DNA from: Kappaphycus alvarezii | Lineage: Eukaryota > Rhodophyta > Florideophyceae > Gigartinales > Solieriaceae | Assembly (NCBI GenBank): GCA_002205965.3 | Contig: NADL03000689.1 | Location: 186,001 to 250,000, forward strand | DNA length: 64,000 bases | Reading direction: 5' to 3' | Part shown: piece by piece, positions 12,996 through 24,266 of the stretch | Numbering within the stretch: position 1 is the stretch's first letter | Layout of the letters: each line of letters opens with the position of its first letter | The notes under the pieces: model-generated | Told to the model about the DNA's origin: nothing | Databases searched by the model: none | What the model saw: the letters and a program-made list of their open reading frames with translations, nothing else | Program-made: the position numbers and the translations under genes

Positions 12996-12999
12996 TGCT

Positions 13000-13560
13000 A
13001 CTTCTCTCCAGGATTACCTGGGGTGTTTCCCAGGAATAGAATTCAGGCTTAGGGGATCCTGGTTAGACCTGGGTAGACCTGGGTATTTTTACCAAATTCC
13101 TATGTCCCAGGGAGTCAGTTACAATGCGATTCCTGGTTCAGGTGATCGATCGTCGTTCCTGGAAATCTCTTCAGAAATTCTGGGGTGTTTCCCAGGAATC
13201 TGTTCCATGCTCACAGAATCCTGGAAGAATCCTCGGTAATCCTGGGCATTTTTATAATGCCGATATCCCAGGGTGTCAGCCAGCATGCGATTAGTGGTCT
13301 AGGTGATAGGCTGTCCTGGGCTGATTCCTGGGAATCTCTCCAGGTTTCCTGGGTTGTTCAACAGGAATCTCTTCCAGGCGTAGAGAATCCTGGGGGAGTC
13401 CTGGGTGCTCCTGGGGGGTTTACTTAATGCCAAAATCACAGAAACCCAGTAAGAATTCTATTTCTGTCCAGGTGATCGGGCTCACTAGTTAGATTGTTTG
13501 GAATCTCTCCAGGTACCATTAGATGCTCCTGGACTTCCGCCCATTATTCCTAGTCAGTTG
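13000..13560. repeat. CCTGG-rich tandem repeat, period about 165 bp
   Basis: Three successive units start at ATCCTGG boxes at 13056, 13218 and 13387 (spacing 162 and 169 bp), with part of a unit before the first. Within units the same order recurs: TCCTGGG boxes, a TTTTTA...ATGCC stretch, CCCAGGG, CAGGTGATCG-like, TCTCCAGG, then CCCAGGAAT or CAGGAATCT. Units are only moderately alike, so the array is old. CCTGG/CCAGG boxes continue weakly to about 13670. Confidence 0.75.
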
Positions 13561-13699
13561 TCCTGGCCAGGTTTATTCCAGAAATCCTAGTCCAGGTTTT
13601 GTCCCAGCAGATGCCAGTAATCCTAGGCACCTGGAACCTGGGGCAAATCACAGGATTCCCGGGCCATAACTTGGATTCGTAAAATTACCGAAAAGCGCG

Positions 13700-15900
13700 G
13701 TCATTATGTCCAACGCCAGACTTTATCGCTTGAACTCACCGCTGTCCGCCCCGAAGGACCGGAAGCGGCGACAATGCGGCACATCGGGTATTAATTAAAG
13801 TCTACAGGCTTGCTCTCACGATAAATCACATAAACTACTCTTCTTGAAGTAATTTCTGAAACTGATGGTATTTCAATACCGATTCAAATAGTTTTTTGGT
13901 GAGTTTCATGAATAAGAATCCCGTAAAAAGTTGCGGAAACAGGATATAAACCAAATAATCTGCCTTAAACAACACATAGCAGGAACAAGTTCAGCGGAAT
14001 ATTATAAATTCATTATGCCTCAGACGTCGCTGTGTTTTATCAAGGATGAAATGAAGACCGCAAAACTAAAGGCACTTCGTTCAAAGTTCGGGGATTTTTC
14101 TACACAGCTGTTCTCGCAAGGATCCTTCTCGGTGGACACATTGGTGTCATTTTATTTTGAAATTGCAAAAGCATACACAACACCCGATCTTGTTATAATT
14201 CAAATGCGATTAAACTTATTATTTTTTGGCACGCAATATCAGAAACTTGCAAGCTTGCAAGCCAGTTGTTCTAATTGATGCTAGAATCTCCCTATCACCC
14301 AACAATGGACCATAATAAATTCTCACGAAAGGAATCCCATTTTGAATCTTCGAAAAGAAAGCAAGTACGTTCTTTGAAATTTTCGATAGTTGAAAACCGC
14401 AAAAAAACAATCCGCTGAGCCCAATCGGAGTTAAAACTGGACCAAGAACGGTTGAAAGTCGCATAAAAGCTCACAAATATATACCCATCTTCATTCCATT
14501 TTCAAACGGTGGACAGAATCCAAAATTCATAAGAAGGGCAGGAACATCAGATCCCATTTGCTGAAGAAGTTGAAACTTTTGGGTTCTTACTCATTCTATC
14601 TGCCTCCGAGCATAAATTACCACCAGAGATTGAAATTTCTCAGAAAAGGCTGTCAATTGAGGAATAGGTCCATAATTACTCATGATTCGTATGCGTGGAA
14701 TTGAGGAAAATGAGTTTTTGCGGATTCAAGTTCATTCTTTCTGACGAAAAAAGTTATCAACCGGGGCTAACCAAGGAAAAATGAAGTTGGTATAAACGAT
14801 AGAACGCCAACAATTCGAATTTGCAAAAATGCTGATATTGTTTCCGCCGATGGTCATATTTTGTTTCAAAGGGAGCTGCAGTCTCAATCCGCAAGGTATT
14901 TTCGCCGAAATTCAGAATGAATATTGTAGTGAGCCTTTGGCGGATTGTAAAACCGATGCGACCACATCAAGACAGATGATTTAAGAATTTAACGAGAAGG
15001 AAGAATCCAATTACAAGGATGAAAAAAAGTAAAGCTAATTCAACATCAGAGGCTTACTAGGAGATACAAGTTATATATCTTTGAATTTTTTATTTGAATT
15101 AAAGTTTGGTAGAGAGCTGGAAAATTGAAATTGAAGGGCAAACTGCTTTTTCATTGGAACATAAAAAATTTCGAGTTCTTTATCCGTATAAACTGTACAA
15201 CAGCTCCGTGTCCTTTAACATGGCCTCTCCTTTCTGCTACTTCCATAATATAATTCTTCTGGAAAAGACTTCAATCTCTGATACATTACTACATTCAGGA
15301 CCATTAAACTGGAAAGTGTCCCAACACTTACCGAAGGTCTTGAATAATAATATATTCTTCGTATGATGGCTTCTTTTACTCGCATACTTACTCGTTGAAT
15401 CAGTTCATTTGTGGAAACTTACAGTCGTATAAATGATATGCATCCCTATACTTGAACGAGTCCCTAAAATAATGCAGTTATTCGAGAATTTCGACTAGCT
15501 TAAAATCATTATTCTTTTTCTTTTCCTAATTCTTTAATGCATTACTACTTCCTAAAATCCTTAAATAGATCCAAGACTTCCCGGTTGCAATTTGCAAACT
15601 GTTCAAGTCTGATAGGATCGTTTTTGAATCCAATCAAATTTTCAATGAACTTTGTAAATTACGAGAAATAAAGTCCAACATCTTTGTCTCGATAGAGAAA
15701 AACATTGGCCAAAAAACTATCAAAATTTCACTATAACGTTCTAGTAGTATACCCCAAGAAGCAAAATGTTCACCGGACTAAGGTAAACCAATTCATAGTA
15801 ACGTTTTACACGGTCGTTTTCAAATTTGCGAACCCCTAATTCCGCTCCGATAGAAACAGCATTTCCTAAAATGAGGCCTCAGAGAGATTCATCATGTCAC
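13700..15900. other. AT-rich stretch without a recognisable gene
   Basis: The composition changes sharply to AT-rich after about 13800. The largest ORFs (13931-14278 plus, 115 codons; 15106-15366 plus, 86 codons) have no recognisable domain. The composition resembles the AT-rich element debris at 36-43 kb, so this is probably decayed element sequence, but no coding signature survives. Confidence 0.35.
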
Positions 15901-15941
15901 TGGGCTTGGTCATATTCATTGAAAGGCGTGTATATTGCGAA

Positions 15942-17500
15942 CTAATCTTTTGGAAAGCAGAAAAAACCCAGATAAAAACCCATTTGCGCGCTCATAACGC
16001 AAGGACCCCCAAGAGCAAAAGCGGGCACCCAAAATCGGGACATCTCGAGCGCTTGTTCCACCGATTGAGGCCCAGGGACATAAATACATCGACACACCTC
16101 TTGGAGAGCAGCGAGAAGAGCCGCCATGCAGTCCACCCTAGGCTTAAATTTCACCAGAGTCGCAGGTTTTTCTTGAACGGTCGAACTCCTACGGGATAGT
16201 TGACCTGCGGAGACAGTAGAGACGCATTGCCGGACGGACCACCCCCTGCCCAACCACCTGGAGCCGCCTTCAGTAAGATATCCGTAGTCGAGAAGGGGAG
16301 CTGAGAGTCTGCGTCTCCGCTGTGCTGAGGTGCCCTTGCCGCCATGGTGCAGAAGCGATACGCCGAAGAAGTGTTGGGATGCTGGAAAACGCCATTCCCA
16401 AAGGGTAGGAGGTACCATTCTTGGTTGTCGCGAGTCCACACCATTTTGGTGTCGATCTCGAACTCCACCCATGTTTAATTCTCCTTCCAAGGGTAGGCGC
16501 TGACAACCGAAAAAAGGCGATCGACGCAAGAACCAGTGAAGTACGTACCCCGAAAGATGGGCTCAACCCCCATTTCGGTGATGGCTTCCATTAAGGTGGT
16601 AGACAAATGAAAGACGTGCCCATCGGGGAGCTCGGAGGTCGCGTCGTATCCCGCCTCGTGGTTCCGAAAGATGAACCAGACAGCATTTTTGGCGCAAACG
16701 CAAAAAGCTAGGAGGACGCGCACCAGGAACTCCGACTTGCCGATTGTCTCCACCAGGACGGAGGAAGCACCTGAAGTGAGAAGACGACTCTCGAAGTAAA
16801 AAAACGCCTGAGGAGTTAGAGTCTGCATCCAGCGAAGAACAGCAATGTCGCGCCACCAGTATGGAGTTGTCGGATACAGCTTCTCACGGAAGCGACCCTG
16901 CATCATCCAAAACTCGGCGTTATGGAACCCAGTAAGGTGATTCCGCTAGTGACGAAGACGAGTCTCGCTTTCCATGTCACCCGTCCACCACTGGTGGTCA
17001 CTGTTGATCTAAAGCCCGGGAGAAATAGACGAGAGAGATGCGCGCCTTAAGGGGTTCGGACATAGTCCGAAGGGGTATATCGCAAGATTTCGAGGCGTTG
17101 GACGTACTCTTCTTCGGCTGGAGCGCGCAGGGACTCCAAGTCGGTGGCCACATCGCCAACTCGGCGTTTCAAGGGGGCGTGCTTCCTGCCCTCTGTCCAC
17201 GGATCGCTGCCCTGCATCGGTTTGGCGGAATCAAAGCGCTCCATATCAAAGGGATGCAAACGGAAAGTTCGGTATTCCTCCAAGTAGATGTCATTGCTCC
17301 ACCGAGATGAGGACCCGGGCGTCGGCGTGGCAGAAGGATCGGAATACGGATCGATCGTAACCAAGGCACCAGTTGGCGTTTCGGTTGTCGGCACGACCTC
17401 CGCGGGTGCAGCAGCGGGAAGAGAATACGGTATCAGGGGAGTTGATCCAGGCGTGAAACGGGAAAGGCTTGTTGGGGATCAGTCATGATGTACCAGAGAG
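15942..17500 (-). pseudogene. Broken ORF block related to the antisense ORF of the 46-60 kb gypsy element
   Basis: Overlapping minus-strand ORFs read from about 17.5 kb down to 15.9 kb: an acidic/Pro-rich start, a Lys/Arg-rich middle (APLKRRVGDVATDLESLRAP) and a hydrophobic, Trp/Phe-rich later part. The order and spacing of short similarities (a PxDM box, then KRR, then a Tyr-Val box, then an LMEAI/IMEQF box) resemble the minus-strand ORF region at 56.7-58.3 kb inside the chromodomain gypsy element. If so, this is a second, older copy of the same unknown protein family, possibly left from a related element. No LTRs were found around it. It is broken in several places. Confidence 0.4.
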
Positions 17501-18780
17501 GTGAGGAGGAAGCACAGTAGGGAGTTTTCCAAGGGGAGTTCGGTAGGACGAGAAGTACACGAGTCGCTTCAAGGGTAGGGTCCGGTGGTTGGGACACAAG
17601 GGGGTGGGCAAACTTTTGGAAACTTTTGGGTGAATTTGTACGTAACGTTCTCCGAAATGGAGGGGGAGCAATGAGAATCAAAACCAAAGGTATTATCCTG
17701 TACCGAGCGCGCCGCGAGGACGTGTCGCCATTTAAAGAGGGGCTTCTGTAGTACAGTAGCACCTGGGGTGGAAATTGCGTGCTGTAAGCCGAAGAGAGTG
17801 ACCTAGAACGCCATGACCCATGTCAGGGCACCTGGTTGATCGATACCCAATTACAGTAGTTAGGTAATTTAGTTTAGATAGATCCTATTTCTGTATCGAG
17901 GGCGTTGGAGTAGTGGGGCTACTTGTCCATTAGGAGCAACGTACAGTTGTGTAGATTTACAGTAGTTTCATTATCGTAGCTCACTTTATAAGGAGGACAG
18001 TAGGAGTGGTGGACGTAAAGATATAAAGGTTGGCATCCTTTGGACCACAAATATAAGTTCTTCAAGCCGTAGACACCCCTAAGATAGCTCCTTTATCTCC
18101 CTTAAAGTTAACACTCGCCAAATAAGCCTGCCCATTTACTAATAATTCCCTTGTAACCTCCTTTAGGCGAATATCCGTGCTCCGACGGTTCGCGTCTACG
18201 TTCTAGGTACCATTTAGTTAGTGGTTACCTACGCATCCTATTGGTCTCATGACACTCACCCTTAGGTGTTTTTCCACCAACGGCATCTGTGTTCTTGAGT
18301 AGTCCGCACGTAGTCCCAGCTTGAATCCAATCGAGAACCGATGGTCTATTCTGGCCCACCGCAAGTACGCAAATGCTCGCCAGTTTGACACTGTATCGGA
18401 GCTCAAAGCTGCTATTTGTGCAGCTTGGTACGGAATAGTCGTTGAGGTGCTTTGCTGTCTCTCTGACTCGATGTAGGGGTGTACAAAGAGCGTCATTAGA
18501 GCGTAGGGTCGCGCAGTGAAGTATTGACCTCGGCCAAACGATCAGGAGGGCCTTGTTAGCATTAAAGTTTGTTTTGTTTTGTTTTAGAAAGTTCTGGTGC
18601 TATTTTTTTTGGCACGGTGCTATATTTTTGAAACAATTATGGAATGGCAATTTTTTTGTTTTCTTGGTTTTCTCTTCCCCTTGGCTCCACCCTTTGCTCT
18701 GCCTCGTAGACAAGAAAAGTTTAAAAAGAATAAAAACTTCAGAGGCACCGAGCGATTCAAGGGGGCTGGCTATCTTTTTG
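17501..18780. other. Intergenic stretch, nothing firm
   Basis: Contains a 92-codon minus ORF (18496-18218) with no recognisable domain, and a run of GTTTT/TTTTT sequence at 18560-18660. No RNA gene or firm element boundary was seen. Confidence 0.3.
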
Positions 18781-18794
18781 AAACGCACTGTAAA

Positions 18795-19290
18795 TGAGTA
18801 CGGTACCGTACATTACAGTGTAACATACACCCATGGCATGAACAGTAAAGTACTGCCATGTTTACGGTGCTACAGTAGTTACAAACTGTAATGCAAGGTT
18901 GTACCGTACGCGATACTGTACAGTAAGAAATCTGCAAAGTTTCAGAAGAAAACAAGAAACCCTCGACGGGCCCTCAAGGCACAAGAACACTTGCAATGAA
19001 TTTGCTGTCTGAACCTTCTCAAATTTCACATATAATCCGCAGTTTGCAGTGCGGCCGATTATTGCGGCAGCGTTCGCGAAATGCTCAACATGAAGAAACT
19101 CGGTAAGAAAGCAATTACCGGGTATAGCACAGTTCACCGAGTAGTACTGTACAGTACTGTACGTACAATACTGTACAGTAGGTCAGTGGACGATGTACAG
19201 TACTACGTACAAGTATGGGAGAACGTTGGGTGCTTTAGTGTAAAAACATCTACACTACTGTACAGTACTCTACAGTATAGATACTTAATG
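18795..19290. repeat. Cluster of TACAGTAC/GTACTGTA palindromes
   Basis: Dense short palindromic words built on GTAC and its TACAG/CTGTA neighbours, such as TACTGTACAGTACTGTACGT near 19144 and ACTACTGTACAGTACTCTAC near 19253. The same words recur at 25813-25873, 40715-40855 and 41455-41560, and inside the LTRs of the first gypsy element. Confidence 0.75.
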
Positions 19291-20460
19291 CAATAAAATT
19301 TACACCCGAGGGCCATCACAGCAAGGGGGTAGTGAGTTTTGCCATGTGGGCTCAAAAAAAAATTTATGAAAAAAACTAAAATATTGAATGAATAAATATT
19401 ATCACATACTGTACAGGATTCAAAACTTCGTAAAGAATTTTCCGTTTAAATTCTCAGTTATCGAAAAATCTGTATGTTTCAGAAAAAAAATTGTGAAAAT
19501 GTAGTTGTATGTACAGTACTGTGCTCAACAATGACATGTCCGCAAAGCCCGCACTAAAAACCTAGTGCCACTCCTAGTTCACAGCAACGAAACATTTACT
19601 GTACAAATCAAAAATGTACGACGTTCACACTCACCACGCGGAAGACGGTACAGTATGTCAATTTCCTTGATTAATCTTGGATTTTCTTATTTGGAGGGCA
19701 GTGGGCAAAGTTGCCCTAAAGAATAACACGGCGTCAATGTTACGTTGGCATTGTCATCTGCTTGATGAATTGGGACTGGAGTACCGAGTCATGGTTGTGA
19801 GTTAAACGCTAAAGTGATATTGTATCCATTGCTTGAAATACTTGGAGTTTTTGCTGAACAAAGAGCAACTTTTCCAGCGTCTGCTCAAGCAATCGGCGCT
19901 CACGCCGCACTAACCGACCGCCAAATCGCGGCAATTGACAGGAATCAACTAGAAAGCAATTTGCCGCAAAATCCGGAAAAGAACGCGAAACAAAATGGAA
20001 TTAAATTTACTGTACGGAACTTTGGCCCAACTTTATGTGCCGCAGTTTTCATTACTGCACCAGCGCCTTAGATTTTGGCCGCTGCCCTATTGCAGGGTGC
20101 ACAATGAAAATCTTGCATTATCCGCAACCTTTTCTGTGCTAAATTACCTGTGCATCAACACTAGTCAATTCGGCAACCTTGCTCTAAACCACGATTCAAC
20201 TTACATGTACGACGCAACCACTACACGGACGATCCGCTGCGCTTGATGCGGTGAAGCGAAGAAAAACGTTTCGCACGTCAAGTGTTCCCTGCCGCCCTGG
20301 AGCGAAAACTATCGCATGTCAACTTCCTTTTCACCCATCGATTCAGCCCCCCACGATTTTCACGTCCATACCGCTCACCACTCTCGCCTCAATCCTTTGC
20401 TTCTCCCTGCCCTTTCGTAATATCCTCAATCCACCCATTTCCTAATCTATCCACATCTCA
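19291..20460. other. Upstream region of the SIM-RING-UBC gene
   Basis: No gene was recognised. The sequence is AT-rich, with scattered TACAGTAC words to about 19640. Immediately before the ATG at 20461 it becomes a pyrimidine- and C-rich leader (about 20330-20455), a likely 5' untranslated region. Confidence 0.4.
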
Positions 20461-23400
20461 ATGCCGCCCCCCACGCCCCCGGCCAATCCCGTCACCGAAA
20501 TCCTTGAGGCGCTTCTGGTTCGCGCCACCCAATCCGGCACCACACACCCCGTGACGTCCAACAAACTCCCTCCCGTCATTGACCTTTCCGCCGCCTCGGA
20601 TGACGACCTCACCATAGTTCATGAATCTCGCAACGGTCTCCCCGCTCAACCCCAAACTGCGCCGTCCACCATCGAAGAAGATGACGACATCATCGTCGTT
20701 TCAGAGGACATTGTCACTCTACCGCCTACCGCCGCTCACACTGCACACGACTTAGGAAATGTCGTCTACCCAGTTGCTGCCGATAGTGATCCGCATCCAC
20801 CGGAGGTTGAGGTGATCGATATCGAGGAAGACAGCGACCATGACCCTGATGTTGAAGCCATGGGCGCTATGTTAATGCCGGGCCTCATGGAACAGCAAGC
20901 GTCCCAACAAGTGGATGCCGTGGAGGAAATCTGCTCCCCCGACTCTGCAGTTGGAGGAGGTGCCCATGTGCATCTCGACGATGATGTCGTTGAGTGCGTG
21001 CCGCCTGCAATACCCCCGCGCCTAGTATCGAGCTGCGATGCTTGTCCAATGCGACTGGGGGGTTGGCAGGGTGAGAGTGTCGGCGTCCGCATTTCGAGGT
21101 GCAAGCATGTCCTGTGTGAGCAGTGTGCTGTCAAGTCAGTCTGGGACAGTGGAGATGGGGTGAAGAGTGTCCCGATGTGTGTTGTCAACAGGTGTAGAGC
21201 GCCATTGGCAGATGGAGAAATTGAGGACGCCTTGAGCGGATCGGTCTTGGATAGGATGGTGGCTGAGGGTCTGCAAAAATTCGATGAGTGGAGGAAGACA
21301 GGTATTTTGGAGAATGGGGGTGTAGAGTTTCCAGGGTTTGCTCCAGAGTTTACTGCAGCGGTTAGGAAGGGGGGTGGTTTGGACGGGGTGGAGAGGTTGC
21401 TCGAGGATGACGTTCGGACAGCTTGCGAACCGCTATGGATGTGGAATGATGAGGCTAGTGGGGGCAAGGGAATGTGGATGTGTGCAGCTTGTGGTGAGCT
21501 AGAGCACCGAAACCGAAACAGAGGTGGAGTCGGAAATACTGATTCTAAGGTGGCGGAGGATGTGCAAGAGGTAGATATGCTCAATGAGATTGCGGAGGTG
21601 AACTTTGCGGGAATACTAGGTATGCCGCCGTCTCCGACGTATCCACATTGCGCCTATGCGAGGGCGCTGGGAATTTATGAGAATATTGAGGGACTTGGGA
21701 AAGTATGGGAGGATAGAAGCGAAGCGAGCAAGAACAAAAAGAATCAACGAAGTAAGGGAAAAGGAGCAGCCACTGCGGCACAAACTGCAGATTCGGAGGC
21801 GTCAGGGAGAGGGGTGAGGCGATCATCGAGGAAGCGGTATCTCAGTGCAAGTACCGTTCGGAGTCAGAAAAGAAGAAAGACTTCGAGCAAGACAGGATTC
21901 GCGAAAGGAACTGGATATGCTGGGACAAGCGGATCAGAGTGGAAGGGAACAAGCGACAAGTTGTTAGAAGAGTCACAGACTTTGGACGAGGAAGCAACAT
22001 TTTGGTTGATTCGAATACGGTGCTTTCTTCTGCGAAGGGGAAGCAGGCATTTATCCACATGGCCGATGTTCATGCGATTACTGCTACGTCATTGCCGGCT
22101 ACCTTCACATCTAGCCAAAATTCTGATTAACGAGAGCATCATGGATGTGTTGGGTCGCATTCCTGTCTTTTACGCAGCGTTACGCGTCGTTCATGCAATA
22201 ACAGAGCTTCCGTCACTGAGAATTTTAGTGACAGAGCCGAGTGATGGGGATAATGGACGGAGCATTGCAGAGCTCGTCGAGTCGCTTTCACGACAAGCAG
22301 CAGTTTTGTCTACAGGAGCTGGACCTGAGGGTCTATCGGAATCAACTGCTTTTCTCGTGAAGCAAATTCGGAAATGCATCCGCGGTATTAACCGCCACAA
22401 TTTACTCCAAATCGCTCGGAATCGGAACACAGTACCTTGTCCAGTGGATGTCGACGAGGAAGATGGGAAGCCAGGATCACGAGAAGGTGACCCAATGGGT
22501 GACGGTCCACCTGTGGAGAGTAAGGATGGGGGGCGTGAAAATACATCGGCAGGGAGCCCCATTTCGTTCGAAGCAGACAAGGTGGCATACATTGAAAATA
22601 TGCGAGCACATCAGTTCGAAGCGATATCCGGCCTAGCGCAATCAAGCGTCTTCTTTCGCGAGGCTCTTAAGGCAGACAAGCAGGCGGTTGCGCAAGGAAA
22701 ACGTCAGAGGCGGATTGCCAGTGAGGTGGCATCGTTGTGCTCAAGCCTTCCTCTGAGTTGGTCGTCTAGTATCCTTCTACGGGTGGATGAAGACAGGTAT
22801 GACTTTTTGCGGGCGTGCATCTTTGGGCCAGAAGACACGCCATATGACTCGGGTGCGTTCATATTTGACATTTACTTGCCACCGGGCTATCCTTATGTCC
22901 CTCCCAAGTTTCAGCTGCTTACTACGGGGTCCGGGCGTGTGCGATTCAACCCAAATTTGTACAGCAATGGAAAGGTCTGCCTATCGCTGCTGGGGACTTG
23001 GAGCGGCCCGTCATGGACCTCAGCATCAACAATTCTGCAAGTGTTGGTATCGATCCAGAGCCTCATTTTAGTTCCCGACCCTTACTTCAACGAGCCTGGT
23101 TTTGAGAGAGCAATTGGTACGGAAGTTGGAAAGATATCTAGTTTGCAGTACAATCAGCGCGTTCAAGTAGACTGTGCACAATACGCAATACGAGCCAATA
23201 TCCGCAATCCAATGCCAGACCTCAGGGCGGGAATTTTGGCGCATTTTCGTCTTAAAAGGCGCTACTTGACGCACAAGCTAAGAGGATGGTTTGGCACGTT
23301 GGACAAGAATGGCAAAGGGATAGGTAACGTGGGCGGAGGCGGTCATGGAGTGGGGAGTGCGAATGGAGGGGCTGTTGTGAGTGCAGATCCGATGGCGCAT

Positions 23401-23550
23401 GGGATTGTAGGTGCTGGAATGATGTCAGGGCCAGGCTCAGGTGCAGCCACAATGACGGGGTACGGGCCGGGACGTAACTTCAGAGCACCTCAGCTCAGTG
23501 CAATGACTTTAGAGTTGATCGAGATGGAATTGAAGGAAATTCCGAACTAA
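20461..23550 (+). CDS. SIM + RING-like + BIRC6-type E2 ubiquitin-conjugating protein
   Basis: Intronless 1029-aa ORF. The C-terminal half carries a ubiquitin-conjugating (UBC) fold from about residue 748 with all landmarks: FGPEDTPYDSGAF, YPYVPPKF, FNPN in place of HPN, and the active-site Cys840 in NGKVCLSLLGTW, followed by PYFNEPGFE. Long-tailed UBC domains of this style belong to the BIRC6/UBE2O group, and the sequence after the active site is closest to BIRC6. The N-terminus has three hydrophobic-acidic motifs of the SUMO-interaction type: VIDLS at 39-43, IIVVSED at 77-83 and VEVIDIEEDSD at 116-126. A RING-like Cys/His set follows (C192, C195, C214, H216, C219, C222, C240, C245), with a wider last pair than a classic RING. 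A basic cluster near residues 450-480 (SRKRYL...QKRRK) looks like a nuclear signal. BIR repeats are absent, and the protein is far shorter than BIRC6. Inference: a nuclear E2/E3 hybrid that may recognise SUMO. The UBC assignment is firm; RING and SIM function is not. Confidence 0.9.
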   Translation: MPPPTPPANPVTEILEALLVRATQSGTTHPVTSNKLPPVIDLSAASDDDLTIVHESRNGLPAQPQTAPSTIEEDDDIIVVSEDIVTLPPTAAHTAHDLGNVVYPVAADSDPHPPEVEVIDIEEDSDHDPDVEAMGAMLMPGLMEQQASQQVDAVEEICSPDSAVGGGAHVHLDDDVVECVPPAIPPRLVSSCDACPMRLGGWQGESVGVRISRCKHVLCEQCAVKSVWDSGDGVKSVPMCVVNRCRAPLADGEIEDALSGSVLDRMVAEGLQKFDEWRKTGILENGGVEFPGFAPEFTAAVRKGGGLDGVERLLEDDVRTACEPLWMWNDEASGGKGMWMCAACGELEHRNRNRGGVGNTDSKVAEDVQEVDMLNEIAEVNFAGILGMPPSPTYPHCAYARALGIYENIEGLGKVWEDRSEASKNKKNQRSKGKGAATAAQTADSEASGRGVRRSSRKRYLSASTVRSQKRRKTSSKTGFAKGTGYAGTSGSEWKGTSDKLLEESQTLDEEATFWLIRIRCFLLRRGSRHLSTWPMFMRLLLRHCRLPSHLAKILINESIMDVLGRIPVFYAALRVVHAITELPSLRILVTEPSDGDNGRSIAELVESLSRQAAVLSTGAGPEGLSESTAFLVKQIRKCIRGINRHNLLQIARNRNTVPCPVDVDEEDGKPGSREGDPMGDGPPVESKDGGRENTSAGSPISFEADKVAYIENMRAHQFEAISGLAQSSVFFREALKADKQAVAQGKRQRRIASEVASLCSSLPLSWSSSILLRVDEDRYDFLRACIFGPEDTPYDSGAFIFDIYLPPGYPYVPPKFQLLTTGSGRVRFNPNLYSNGKVCLSLLGTWSGPSWTSASTILQVLVSIQSLILVPDPYFNEPGFERAIGTEVGKISSLQYNQRVQVDCAQYAIRANIRNPMPDLRAGILAHFRLKRRYLTHKLRGWFGTLDKNGKGIGNVGGGGHGVGSANGGAVVSADPMAHGIVGAGMMSGPGSGAATMTGYGPGRNFRAPQLSAMTLELIEMELKEIPN

Positions 23551-23789
23551 ACTCGACTGTACAGAGAATAGGAAAAGGAAAACAGGTTAAAGACAATGGT
23601 GGGGGACAAGCTCCTCAAGAGTGGATTTAGAGCAAGCACGTAGGAGGATTAGCCCAGAGTTGTAACGTAAGCAAGCGACGGATAAACGGCGATGTCGAAG
23701 GGAAGTTACGAATGAGTTTTTTGCTGGCCTGCGGGATGGGCGTACTCAGTTCAAAATGTCTCGACTTCATGTGACTCGGAGTTGGAAGC
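23551..23789. other. Short gap between convergent genes
   Basis: Spacer of 239 bp between the stop of the UBC gene (plus) and the stop of the RMI2-like gene (minus). It must hold both 3' ends. No canonical AATAAA was evident. Confidence 0.5.
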
Positions 23790-24266
23790 TCAAAGAGCAA
23801 CATCATGCAGCTTGCAGGGACCCATATGCGTAACATTCGCGTCTCCAACGCTGTGCTCAGTCTCTTCCTTTTCGAGCTTCCACAAAGTAGCATCTGTGAC
23901 TTCGAGGCTCCACAAACATTCCAACCATGGAGCGTGCACTGTCAAGTCGCGGATGGTAGTTGCAATGAGGCCAACGCGACCGCGGGCGAAAAACTTTACG
24001 GCACGAGCTATGACCATGAGGTAAGCGCCTGGACGCAAGGACTCGACATTAGCCGCAGGGTCTTCAGTGGGATACAATCTGATGTTGATAAGGGCAAGAC
24101 CAGAGCCGTCGTCGAGGGTGAGCATGTGAGGGCTACGGTCCAGAAGTGTGCCTTGGATCCAGACTCGAGTGTTTTTGGGATGGTGGCGAATGGAGGAGAT
24201 CAGGAGTTTCAAGGCGGGTGCGGCCGGTGTTGGGCTGGAGGAAGGCGGAGGAGCTCGGGGCGCCAT
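23790..24266 (-). CDS. RMI2: RecQ-mediated genome instability protein 2 (RMI2)-like OB-fold protein
   Basis: A 158-aa ORF; the ATG at 24266 (MAPRAPPPSS) is chosen because the three codons before it start from a non-ATG. After a Pro/Ser-rich leader, residues about 20-135 form one OB fold: LKLLIS, then VWIQGTLLDRSPHMLTLDDG, then PGAYLMVIARAV, then TIRDLTVH and LWSLEV. These match the layout of RMI2: a VW(M/I)QG strand, a DPSG/DDGSG turn, a GKYVMV/GAYLMV strand, and a terminal LWELEV/LWSLEV. RMI2 is a single-OB subunit of the BLM/Sgs1-TOP3-RMI complex, which dissolves double Holliday junctions. The length is close to human RMI2 (147 aa), with a roughly 25-residue C-terminal extension. It is convergent with the UBC gene and in tandem with the THOC7-like gene. 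An RPA32-like OB protein is the main alternative. Confidence 0.75.
   Translation of the reverse strand: MAPRAPPPSSSPTPAAPALKLLISSIRHHPKNTRVWIQGTLLDRSPHMLTLDDGSGLALINIRLYPTEDPAANVESLRPGAYLMVIARAVKFFARGRVGLIATTIRDLTVHAPWLECLWSLEVTDATLWKLEKEETEHSVGDANVTHMGPCKLHDVAL

Noticed and set aside
13056-13560. CRISPR array
   Set aside because: The repeat unit is about 165 bp and diverged, with no short identical repeats or unique spacers, and the DNA is eukaryotic.
20461-23550. A BIRC6 (BRUCE) orthologue
   Set aside because: Only the UBC part matches; there is no BIR domain, and the length is about one fifth of BIRC6.
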